Source: CAZCSK01 sp964501265
GTDB taxonomy: Bacteria > Actinomycetota > CADDZG01 > JAHWKV01
Direction: 5' to 3'
Length of the DNA: 15,034 nt
Assembly: GCA_964501265.1 (NCBI GenBank)
Contig: CAZCSK010000048.1
Location: 1 to 15,034, forward strand
Shown: positions 7,120-14,152 of the stretch, in pieces
Layout: every line of letters begins with the position of its first letter
Position numbering within the stretch: the stretch's first letter is position 1
Translations under genes and position numbers: made by a program
Notes under the pieces: generated by a model
What the model was told of the DNA's origin: nothing
The model's input: the letters and a program-made list of their open reading frames with translations, nothing else
Database searches by the model: none

Positions 7120-7563
7120 ATGTCAGTGGGAGCATGCTTGTGGGGAAGGGCGATACGTTGTCTGCTCGTTTCCTTAGCCATCTTCGCCATGATTCCAACT
7201 GGCGCCGCACTAGCTTGGGAGGGCCAGACTTCAGTGCAGATCGTGGTTCACGTGCCGGAAACGCTTCCCGCTGACCTGCAGGCAGAAACCCGAGCCGGCC
7301 CGTTTCATTCACTTTTTCTTGGGTCCTCGAGTAAGGAGCGGAGTCACGTCGTCGTGTCGGTTGCCCTCATCTTGTGGGCGCTTGTCTTTGGAACAACCCT
7401 AGTCACGAGAGTCAAAGCGGGGAGACAATCCTTGACTCAGATGATCAATCGGACCCGCGATATTGAAGCGTTCCTGTTGGTAGGGGGTCAGCCTGATGAC
7501 CTTCGCGATGTCCGCCTTGGCCTTGAACTGGGCGCTAGTTCATTTGTACTAATCCAAAGTTGA
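7120..7563 (+). CDS. Unknown small exported/membrane protein
   Basis: The protein has 147 residues and I do not recognise a family. An N-terminal hydrophobic segment at about 11-31 could be a signal peptide (ending GAALAW). A second hydrophobic helix lies near 76-95 (VVVSVALILWALVFGTTLV), and a charged C-terminal part follows. The predicted product is a bitopic or two-helix membrane protein with a short exposed loop. GGGGG directly touches the ATG at 7120, so GTG at 7126 or TTG at 7138 may be the real start. It lies alone between the NarL regulator and the riboswitch leader. It may be a real gene because the frame is open with plausible topology, but coding support is modest. Confidence 0.55.
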   Translation: MSVGACLWGRAIRCLLVSLAIFAMIPTGAALAWEGQTSVQIVVHVPETLPADLQAETRAGPFHSLFLGSSSKERSHVVVSVALILWALVFGTTLVTRVKAGRQSLTQMINRTRDIEAFLLVGGQPDDLRDVRLGLELGASSFVLIQS

Positions 7564-7667
7564 GGGTTTCGGCTCTGTCCGGGGTGAGGACCCTTTCCGA
7601 CATTAGGTTTGAAGGGAAGTGCCTCGAATGTGGCCGCAATATCGAGAAGGGAGGGCCAAGCTGGAAA

Positions 7668-7686
7668 GCTTCCGAGATGCGGAAGC
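7668..7686 (+). other. Perfect 7-bp hairpin just upstream of the riboswitch
   Basis: GCTTCCG (7668-7674) pairs exactly with CGGAAGC (7680-7686) around the loop AGATG. The preceding bases AAGCT-GGAA-AGCTT (7659-7672) can form a competing stem. It lies about 20 nt before the c-di-GMP aptamer and may be part of a longer leader fold or a terminator for the upstream gene. Confidence 0.35.
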
Positions 7687-7705
7687 AGTAAGGGCAGAAT
7701 CTTGT

Positions 7706-7780
7706 CGACGAAACGGCAAACCCGCTGGAAGGTGGGGACGCAAAGCCACGGGGCCAGATGGGTCCGCCGGGCTACCGAAC
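7706..7780 (+). ncRNA. Cyclic-di-GMP-I (GEMM-I) riboswitch
   Basis: The aptamer core carries the class hallmarks in order: CGGCAAACC (7714-7722), a P2-type stem with the GNRA loop GGAA (7727-7730), the highly conserved GGACGCAAAGCC (7736-7747), a second stem GGGCC-AGATG-GGTCC (7752-7764, or one register shifted) and the closing GGGCTACCG (7769-7777), whose CCG can pair with CGG at 7714. It ends 3-4 nt before GAAAGGAG, the ribosome site of the response-regulator gene, so control is likely at translation initiation, though transcriptional control is possible. It should report c-di-GMP level to the RR-subtilase-kinase operon. Boundaries are approximate; ON or OFF sense cannot be decided by eye. 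Confidence 0.87.
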
Positions 7781-7795
7781 GAAAGGAGTTTTTCG

Positions 7796-8182
7796 ATGTC
7801 GATCCAAGCTCTAGTTGTAGATGATGACCTGTCCATCCAAGAGATGCTCGATTTTTCCCTGGGAATGGAAGGGGTAGATGTCCGCGTCGCCTCCGACGGC
7901 GCCACCGGTCTGGAGATGGCCCTCAGTTATCGTCCAGACGTCATTCTGCTGGACATCATGATGCCAGGCATGAATGGACTCGAAGTGTTGAAGCATCTCA
8001 GGGAAAGTTCGGATACCAAGGATATCCCCGTCATCCTGCTCACCGCCAAGGCGGCAGGAGAAGAGATATGGACGGGCTGGCGGGCCGGGGCGGATTCGTA
8101 CATCACCAAGCCATTCGATATCGAAGTGCTCATCTCCGAGTTGTACCGGGTGTGCCGGGCGGAAATCGAGGTGGCGGCATGA
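7796..8182 (+). CDS. Single-domain (CheY-like) response regulator
   Basis: The protein has 128 residues from the ATG at 7796, with GAAAGGAG at 7781-7788 as ribosome site. The frame is open back to 7619, but that part is the riboswitch and is rejected as coding. It is one receiver domain with no output domain: D9-D11 pocket, phosphoacceptor Asp53 (LLDIMMP), Thr83 and Lys105 (YITKPFD). Such proteins act by protein contact or as phosphorelay intermediates. It is the first gene after the c-di-GMP riboswitch and overlaps the subtilase start by ATGA at 8179-8182. The membrane histidine kinase at 9761 is the nearest candidate phosphodonor. Confidence 0.93.
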   Translation: MSIQALVVDDDLSIQEMLDFSLGMEGVDVRVASDGATGLEMALSYRPDVILLDIMMPGMNGLEVLKHLRESSDTKDIPVILLTAKAAGEEIWTGWRAGADSYITKPFDIEVLISELYRVCRAEIEVAA

Positions 8183-9751
8183 ACACAGCCATAACCGCAG
8201 GAGGTCGCAAGATCTCAGCGCTTGCACTCGCTTTCGTAGCTCTTGCTGTTCTCCTCCCGGCCTCTCCCAGCGCTGCGTCGCCATTGGCCTCGTTGATCGT
8301 GACTGCCTCGAACTCGTTGGAAGGGGCGGCCAAGGCGATCGTCGAGAGGGGTGGAGTGGTAAGAGAGCGCATCGATCTGGCAAGGTCGGTGGTAGCGGAG
8401 GTCCCGGAGCAGAGCATCGGGCTGCTCGCCCAAGACAGAAGAGTTGCTTTCGTCACCGACAACTACTCACTGAGGTCACAGGGAGTGTCCTTCGGAGGTT
8501 CTCTCGCCTCCTCATATCCCAGTTCGGTGGGTGCCCCCGATCTATGGGCCCGCGGGATCACGGGCAAGGGGGTTGGAGTGGCGCTGGTAGATACCGGTGT
8601 CTCGGACCATCCCGACTTGGGTGGCCGGGTCGTTTCCAGCGCGGACCTGACACGAGAAGGAACATTTTCCGACTCTTATGGGCACGGGACCTTTCTCGCC
8701 GGTCTGATCGCCGGTGACGGCACGGCATCGGGTGGCCGGGTCGTAGGGATCGCTCCCGAGGCTGACCTTATCTCGATCAAAGTCGCCGGCGGCGACGGTG
8801 AGACCACGCTCGGACGAGTTTTGTACGCGCTTCAGCTGGTCGGCTTTTCCATGGAGCGATACAACATCAGGGTCTTGGCGCTTGCGCTCGCCGGTCCTGT
8901 CCACGATGGTCCCGATCCGCTCCGTCTCGCCTTGCAAAGGCTCTGGGCGAACGGGCTAGTGGTTATCGTCGCTGCAGGCAACGACGGCCCCGCCTCCGGA
9001 TCGCTGACTTCACCAGGGATCGACCCCTACTTGATCACTGTAGGCGCGTCGAACGATGCTGGTACCACCGATAGGTCCGACGATTCGGTGCCGGGTTGGT
9101 CTTCGAGAGGGCCGGCTCCGGACGGCTCTTTGAAGCCGGACTTCGTTGCTCCTGGAACTTCGGTGGTTTCACTGCGCGCGCCAGGAAGCTTTATCGATTC
9201 CAACTATATGGACGCTCGTGTCGAAGACGCCTATTTCCGGGGCTCGGGTACGTCTATGGCGGTCGGGGTTGCATCCGGAGCAGCAGCGCTGCTTGTTCAA
9301 GCTCATCCCGAACTCACGCCGGATCAGGTCAAGGGTCGCCTGATGGGATCTGCGAATCAGCCTTCCCAGGGGATCGACATCGATGCGGGTGGCACCGGTC
9401 TGCTTGACGTGGCCGCCGCAGATGCCACCGAAGCTCCTGCGGCCAACGGCGAACTTGCCAAGGTCCAAGGTGAAACACTCGGCATCCCCGACGCGCCCGG
9501 CGCGAAGGACGAATCGTTCGAGTGGTCTTCGGGCCCGACCGGGCAGGATCGATGGCTCGGACGCTACTGGGCCGGACGCTACTGGGCCGGACGCTACTGG
9601 GCCGGACGCTACTGGGCCGGACGCTACNNNNNNNNNNNNNNNNNNNNNNNNNNNNNNNNNNNNNNNNNNNNNNNNNNNNNNNNNNNNNNNNNNNNNNNNN
9701 NNNNNNNNNNNNNNNNNNNNNNNNNNNTGGGCCGGTTCTACTTGGCAGTAA
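8179..9751 (+). CDS. Secreted subtilisin-like serine protease (S8) with WAGRY repeat tail; interrupted by assembly gap
   Basis: The ATG at 8179 overlaps the regulator stop. The N-terminal signal peptide is about 1-34 (LALAFVALAVLLPASPSAAS). An inhibitor-I9-like propeptide follows (about 36-105). The S8 catalytic domain has Asp138 (VDTGVSDHPDL), His169 (YGHGTFLAGLIAG), oxyanion Asn268 (VAAGNDG) and Ser359 (GSGTSMAVGVASG). An acidic linker leads to a C-terminal tail of RWLGRY and then repeated WAGRY, interrupted by 100 N. After the gap, reading in the repeat register gives WAGSTWQ and TAA at 9749-9751. The 100-N gap is not a multiple of three, so a naive translation shifts frame and stops at 9756 instead; the true length is unknown. 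The protease should act outside the cell; Trp/Tyr/Arg-rich tails in such enzymes may bind cell wall or polymer, which is inference. Confidence 0.92.
9553..9627 (+). repeat. 15-bp tandem repeat encoding WAGRY, running into the gap
   Basis: Five units precede the gap: TGGCTCGGACGCTAC once, then TGGGCCGGACGCTAC four times identically. After the gap the sequence resumes with TGGGCCGGTTCTACT, a diverged last unit. The real copy number is hidden by the 9628-9727 gap. Near-identity at DNA level suggests active copy-number change by slippage. Confidence 0.92.
9628..9727. other. Assembly gap (100 N) inside the subtilase repeat
   Basis: There are exactly 100 unknown bases, the conventional size for a gap of unknown length. 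It lies inside the WAGRY-encoding array, so a collapsed repeat is the likely cause. Confidence 0.97.
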
Positions 9752-9760
9752 TGTAGCCGA

Positions 9761-11611
9761 ATGCGACGCAACCGACTCCGGGGCCGGGCAAGAGCGATCT
9801 TGTCCCGGCTCCGCGAGACGGCGGGTCAAAAAAAGCTGCAACTGTATGTTGCGCCATGGGTGGTGATCGGTCTCGGCTCGGTCGTTCTGCTCGCCATCCT
9901 GTCCCCCCTCGATGAGATCAAGGTCCCCGGTGGCATTCTCGCTGCTCTGCTGTTTTTAAGTCTTACCACGCTGGCCGAAGGCACAGATCTTCGGCTCCAT
10001 CATGGAAAGGCCGAAGAGGGAATCACCCTGCTCGAAGCCGCAGTCGCAGCCAATATCCTGCTCTTTCCACCGGTATGGGCACTCTCCATCAGCGTCGGTG
10101 GCATCGCGCTCAGGCACTTGGTCCGTCGCTCCAGTCCTCTGAAGTTCTTCTTCAACCTCGGCCAGTACGGACTGGCGGTAGTGGCAGCCCTGCTCGTCTT
10201 CCACGTTATCGGAGGAAGATCCTTCATCGGGCTTCGCGAGATCCTAGGTATCGCTCTAGCGATGGTCGTCTTCGGGAGCGTGAATGCCCTAGCCATCTCG
10301 GGCATCGTCGCTCTCCTCGAGGATCGAGTATTGCGACAGGTCCTCTTCGAGGGTGCCCGGCTGTCCACGATCAACGTACTTGGTAATGCCTCCGTGGGAA
10401 TACTCGCGGCAATCATCTGGACAACCCGGCCCGAGTTGACCGCGCTTCTGCTCTTCCCAGCATTTACTCTCTTCCTTGCCTATCGGGGAGTGGTACGCGG
10501 CGGAGAGTTGCTGGCCAGCGTAAAGGCAGAGCGAGATCGCCTTGATCGGATGGTGGTCGGTGCTTCGGATGGCATCGTGCTCTTGGACGCCGAGGGCGGG
10601 GTGGAGTTGTGGAGTCCGGCGATGACGGAACTTACCGGGATCCCGGAAGACGCGGTCATGGGAAATCCCCTGTCGTCTGTGCTGGCGGTTCGGGATGCAT
10701 CAGGCGAGATGATCGACCCCCTTCAGCCGATGGGGGATGCGACCCCCACTGATCGGTCGTGGGTGGTCGAGATGATGGTGGACCACAAGGAAGGGGGACA
10801 GAAGTTGGTGCTGGCAAGGCATTCAGCGCTCTTCGATGAGCATGAAAGGTGTATCGGAGATGTCGTGATCTTCCACGACATCACGCGTCAGAGGGAAGTC
10901 GAGGGGATGAAGGATGACTTCCTCGCGAGGGTCTCGCACGAACTGCGGACTCCCCTTACTCCGATAAAGGGTTTTGCCCAAACCCTGCTCCGTAACGAAG
11001 ATCGGATCTCGCCGGAGAAACGGCGCGAGGCGCTCGAGACCATGATAGAGCGGGCCGACCATATGGGGAGGATCGTGGAGGATCTGCTTCTGGTTTCTCG
11101 GATATCAGCCGGCAAGGCCAGCTTGGCAGATCAGATCAGGCTAGAGCCTATCGATTTACTAGCGCTCTGTGATCGCACCGTTTTCTCTTTCCGCGAAGCT
11201 CATCCCGAACGGATCTTCGAATTGGTGGTGGGCACCGAGATACCCCCTGCGCTTGCGGATTCCACCCGAGTGGATCAGATCGTGGCTAATCTGATCTCGA
11301 ATGCCTGCAAGTACTCTGCAGAAGGACAACCGATAATCGTCCGCCTCCAAATGGAGGGAGACGGTCAGGTTGTTGTTGAGGTGTCTGACCAGGGCCGCGG
11401 CATAACTCCGGACCAGATCGAGCAGATATTCGAGAAGTTTCACAGAGTGGAGAATCCATTAACCATGACAACGGGAGGGTTTGGGCTGGGCTTGTTCATA
11501 TCCCGGCAATTCGCCGAGGCTATGGATGGGACCCTGACCGTGTCGAGCCGTTTGGGGGAGGGCTCTACTTTCACGCTCACACTCCCCAACTCACCAGACC
11601 GGGTCTCGTGA
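9761..11611 (+). CDS. Multi-pass membrane PAS-histidine kinase
   Basis: The protein has 616 residues. The ATG at 9761 lies 9 bp after the subtilase stop, and an in-frame stop at 9749 blocks earlier starts. A basic N-terminus is followed by about six to eight hydrophobic segments (roughly 30-245), a MASE-like integral membrane sensor region with no large outside domain. Next come a PAS domain (about 262-375; ASDGIVLLDAEGGVELWSPA), HisKA (VSHELRTPLTPIKGF, phosphoacceptor His393) and HATPase_c (NLISNACKYSAEG as N box, VSDQGRGI as G1, GFGLGLFISRQ as G2). All catalytic boxes appear intact. It probably belongs to the riboswitch-led operon and may phosphorylate the single-domain regulator at 7796. 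The signal is unknown; membrane state, a lipid or a small molecule are all possible. Confidence 0.92.
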   Translation: MRRNRLRGRARAILSRLRETAGQKKLQLYVAPWVVIGLGSVVLLAILSPLDEIKVPGGILAALLFLSLTTLAEGTDLRLHHGKAEEGITLLEAAVAANILLFPPVWALSISVGGIALRHLVRRSSPLKFFFNLGQYGLAVVAALLVFHVIGGRSFIGLREILGIALAMVVFGSVNALAISGIVALLEDRVLRQVLFEGARLSTINVLGNASVGILAAIIWTTRPELTALLLFPAFTLFLAYRGVVRGGELLASVKAERDRLDRMVVGASDGIVLLDAEGGVELWSPAMTELTGIPEDAVMGNPLSSVLAVRDASGEMIDPLQPMGDATPTDRSWVVEMMVDHKEGGQKLVLARHSALFDEHERCIGDVVIFHDITRQREVEGMKDDFLARVSHELRTPLTPIKGFAQTLLRNEDRISPEKRREALETMIERADHMGRIVEDLLLVSRISAGKASLADQIRLEPIDLLALCDRTVFSFREAHPERIFELVVGTEIPPALADSTRVDQIVANLISNACKYSAEGQPIIVRLQMEGDGQVVVEVSDQGRGITPDQIEQIFEKFHRVENPLTMTTGGFGLGLFISRQFAEAMDGTLTVSSRLGEGSTFTLTLPNSPDRVS

Positions 11612-11787
11612 GAGTACTCGCGAAGCCCTCCAGTTGAACCGCCTCCAGGAAGGAAGCAGGGTTAACGTGACGTAACCGGTGGGTACCCGTAGAGACCCAG
11701 AGCCTCAATTGTGGCGCTGTCTTGCAGGATTCCGACGCTGCCTGGCGAAGCCCTAGGGACAGCAAGTCCTTCCAGGGAGGTTCTCGC

Positions 11788-12796
11788 ATGAAACGACGCA
11801 TGCAGATGGGGATAGTCATCACATGTCTTATCGGCGGTTCGTTGATCGCCGGACCATCATCCGCGGCGGTCACTTCCGATCCGATCGAGTTCGAAGTGTC
11901 CAACCCGATGGATCCAGCGCACACCTACAAGGTGAGAGGCAGCCTCATCCGGCCAGCTGGCTGCGCTTCCTCGGTGTTGCTGGCCCTGTGCGGTCTGTCG
12001 TACGGCGCTTGGGCATGGGATTTTCCCTTGCAACCACAAACCTATTCCACCGCCAAAGCCCTGGCTGCGCGTGGATATGCAGTGGTGAGTATCGACAGGC
12101 TCGGCTACGGATCATCGCACGGTGAGGGTTCTGCTCAACGACCAAACGGATACACACTAACGGTGGAGTCCTATGCGGACATCACGCGACAGATCGCCGA
12201 GCAACTTCGTCTCGGCACATACTCAGGGATCGCGGCCACCTCGTTCGCCCACGTCGGATTGATCGGCCACAGCGCGGGAGCCGAGATCGTTGAACTTGCA
12301 GCAGGGCTGTATCCGGGAGTGGCAGACGTCGTCAATACCCACCGGGTACCAGCACGCCATAGATGGCGTATCGAGCGAATGGCTGCTTAGGGAGTGGATC
12401 CCGGGCGACGTTGTTCGGTCAGCCCAAAGCGACTACGAGTACTTCGAGACTGATCCCCAAACGCGCCAAGCGGACATGTACAACCTGGAAGTCGCCGATC
12501 CTGCGATCGTGGCCCGGGACACCGAGTTGGCCAACCTCACGCCTTCAGGTGAGATCTTGTCCATCTCAACGCAACCGTCGCGATTGGTACTTGCGTCTAT
12601 CGAAGTCCCGGTGATGCTTGTTCTCGCCCGGAAGGACGCGCTTTTCCCTTCCTCTAACGCTGCTAACGAACTAGCGTTGTTCTCGGGGTCAGCCGATAGG
12701 GCGGTTTATGTGGTCCCTGACGCTGGACACGTGTTCCAGCTTCACCCCAACGCTCCTGCTACAAATGACGCGATGGCCGATTGGCTGGATAGCCAT
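11788..12796 (+). pseudogene. Secreted alpha/beta hydrolase, disrupted by a frameshift
   Basis: AGGGAGG precedes the ATG at 11788. A signal peptide covers about 1-27 (ITCLIGGSLIAGPSSAA). The first frame reads to TAG/stop at 12390 and contains the nucleophile elbow LIGHSAGAE (Ser162). Family-like sequence stops at about 12335 (GVADVV) and continues in the +1 frame with IPTGYQHAIDG, up to MADWLDSH at about 12796. That second frame holds the acid residue (VLARKDALFP) and the catalytic His (VPDAGHVFQLH). The triad is therefore intact but split over two frames by one indel between about 12330 and 12345. The second frame then stays open to 13327 with no family resemblance and overlaps the DoxX gene, so a second defect near the 3' end is possible. 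Either a sequencing error or a real pseudogene fits. The substrate is unknown. Confidence 0.75.
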
Positions 12797-12872
12797 CAAA
12801 CACAGATGTCCAGCTGGAAACAAACTCGTTGTTTCGAACTGGCTGCTTCGAGCCGACTTGCGTGTGCTCGGA

Positions 12873-13277
12873 ATGTTGATCGAGTTCCGCATCCGTTTTC
12901 TAAGGGCAGGTCTAGCAGTTGTGTTCCTATGGTTCGGAGTGCTGAAGGTTGTCGGTGTGAGCCCCGTAGCGGACTTGATCGAAAAGGCATCACCCTTCAC
13001 CATGCCCATGCTGCTCCCTGTGCTGGGGATTGTCGAGATAGTTGTGGGATTGGGCCTTGCTTGGGGGAAGGCTTTACGGTTCGTGTTGCTGGCATTCGTT
13101 CTTCAGATGACGGCTACGTTCTGGACCTTCGTGGCGATCCCCGAGCAAATGTTCATCGGCGCGAACCCGCTTCGGCTTACGACTCTTGGGGAATTCGTCG
13201 TGAAGAATCTTGTCCTCATTGCTGCCGGTTTGACCATCGCCTCAAGCCTGCCCACCGCTTCGTTGCTTTGTGCTTGA
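12873..13277 (+). CDS. DoxX-like small integral membrane protein
   Basis: The protein has 134 residues from the ATG at 12873; the frame is open further upstream (to 12708), but that part overlaps the hydrolase and has no membrane character. About four hydrophobic segments are visible: near 10-27 (GLAVVFLWFGVLKVVG), 44-60, 66-84 and 108-126. The end LTTLGEFVVKNLVLIAAGL is typical of DoxX/DoxD-like proteins, where the GE-x-x-KN-L motif is conserved. The molecular role of this family is poorly defined; links to redox or thiol metabolism are known for some members. The ribosome site is weak, and GTG at 12864 is another possible start. A small hairpin GTTCC-TCC-GGAAC (13283-13295) follows the stop and could be a weak terminator. 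Confidence 0.78.
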   Translation: MLIEFRIRFLRAGLAVVFLWFGVLKVVGVSPVADLIEKASPFTMPMLLPVLGIVEIVVGLGLAWGKALRFVLLAFVLQMTATFWTFVAIPEQMFIGANPLRLTTLGEFVVKNLVLIAAGLTIASSLPTASLLCA

Positions 13278-13343
13278 AGCTCGTTCCTCCGGAACCGGAT
13301 TTGCTCGCAAAACCCACACGAGGTTAAGCCGCCCAACTCGCGA

Positions 13344-13398
13344 AAGCGACCGTCTACTAGTGGGTGCCGCGGCTTGCCGGGCAGATTCTCCCGGGGCG
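13344..13398. repeat. 55-bp direct repeat, left copy
   Basis: AAGCGACCGTCTACTAGTGG through TCTCCCGGGGCG is identical, base for base over 55 bp, to 13499-13553. The copies abut the two edges of a 100-N gap. It could be a tandem repeat collapsed in assembly, or two contig ends sharing an overlap that the scaffolder left unmerged; 55 is a common assembler k-mer size. Confidence 0.85.
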
Positions 13399-13498
13399 NN
13401 NNNNNNNNNNNNNNNNNNNNNNNNNNNNNNNNNNNNNNNNNNNNNNNNNNNNNNNNNNNNNNNNNNNNNNNNNNNNNNNNNNNNNNNNNNNNNNNNNN
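13399..13498. other. Assembly gap (100 N)
   Basis: There are exactly 100 unknown bases between two identical 55-bp sequences. The true content may be nothing, more repeats or a missing element. Confidence 0.97.
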
Positions 13499-13553
13499 AA
13501 GCGACCGTCTACTAGTGGGTGCCGCGGCTTGCCGGGCAGATTCTCCCGGGGCG
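13499..13553. repeat. 55-bp direct repeat, right copy
   Basis: This is identical to 13344-13398. It contains the GC-rich palindromic core GCCGGGCAGATTCTCCCGGG, able to form a short imperfect stem. Confidence 0.85.
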
Positions 13554-13702
13554 GCCGGTCTCCTTTGACACCTGATCAGGGACGGGTTTGATGACGCTGG
13601 GTTTTCTTCGTCGTGGGCCTTGATCGCGTGGATTTTGTCGCTGGCCACAAGAGCTACTAAAGGACCATCTACGAGGCCCGCACCTATCTTGAACCTTTGA
13701 TG

Positions 13703-14152
13703 TTACGGACAGCTGGCCGGAGTCGCCGCTTGAACCTGGCTTGAGTCCACACTGGTCCAGCTAGCCGCAGTGGATTGGATGACGTAGAAATAGGTTGTAC
13801 CTGTGACCAATCCTTGGTCCGTGTATGAGGTCGTCGTCAGACCGGTCACATGAGCGATCTTGGTATAGGGGCCCCCATTGGTTGTTCCTTGATAGACGTC
13901 ATATCCTCCAGCGAACGTCGACGAAGTCGATGACCACGTCAACGTGACTTTGGGGCTATTGCCGTCGCAAGATCCAGAACCCAATAGCCCGGTTGGAGGT
14001 TGAAGCGTGGCGGTAGCGAAGCTGTTCGATGAGACGACTACACTGCTTCCGAATTGAGCGTAAGCGGGGACCGCAATCCAGCTTAGGAGGGGAACTAGAA
14101 ACAGTGATCTAAGTAGCTTGGCCTTGCGCGTGCCCTGAACCGGGTCATGCAT
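13703..14152 (-). CDS. Second small secreted FN3-like protein, probable SipW substrate
   Basis: The protein has 149 residues from the ATG at 14152, which overlaps the end of the second sipW by 8 bp (ATGCATGA); the in-frame ATG at 14224 lies well inside sipW and is rejected. This start gives the same length as the paralogue at 1411-1860. The export segment LFLVPLLSWIAVPAYA ends at a likely cleavage site before QF. It is followed by SNSFATATLQPPT, a motif like that of SipW-cognate proteins. The single FN3-like domain has GYDVYQG and TTYFYVIQS. Cysteines in GSCDGN and PASCP match those of the paralogue. It is expected to be matured by the SipW encoded just upstream and placed at the cell surface. 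The binding partner is unknown. Confidence 0.83.
   Translation of the reverse strand: MHDPVQGTRKAKLLRSLFLVPLLSWIAVPAYAQFGSSVVVSSNSFATATLQPPTGLLGSGSCDGNSPKVTLTWSSTSSTFAGGYDVYQGTTNGGPYTKIAHVTGLTTTSYTDQGLVTGTTYFYVIQSTAASWTSVDSSQVQAATPASCP

Larger units (their letters stand above)
13278..13702. other. Convergent non-coding region with gap
   Basis: This stretch of about 425 bp lies between the DoxX-like gene (plus) and the second FN3-like gene (minus). It contains a 55-bp direct repeat on both sides of the 13399-13498 gap, with no convincing ORF on either strand; the frames that cross the gap are continuations of N runs. I see no clear terminator for the minus-strand FN3 gene. Confidence 0.6.

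Noticed and set aside
7619..7795. N-terminal extension of the response regulator to 7619
   Set aside because: This stretch is the c-di-GMP riboswitch and its upstream leader. The receiver domain begins right at the ATG at 7796, which has a strong ribosome site.
9553..9627. CRISPR or non-coding satellite
   Set aside because: The 15-bp units are in frame with the subtilase and encode a regular pentapeptide ending in a proper stop.
9752..9756. Subtilase ending at 9756 (tail GRFYLAVM)
   Set aside because: This arises only from reading straight across an arbitrary 100-N gap. In the repeat register the sequence continues as WAGSTWQ and stops at 9751.
11612..11787. Possible second riboswitch before the hydrolase
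   Set aside because: Some pairing exists (GCTGTC with GACAGC, and a GGTTA...TAACC stem), but no conserved motif of a known class was recognised and the pairing is not compelling.
13344..13553. CRISPR array
   Set aside because: There are only two copies, 55 bp long, separated by an assembly gap; no spacers or cas genes are seen.
13103..13648. Minus-strand open frame across the second gap
   Set aside because: It depends on translating the N run, overlaps the DoxX-like gene and shows no domain.
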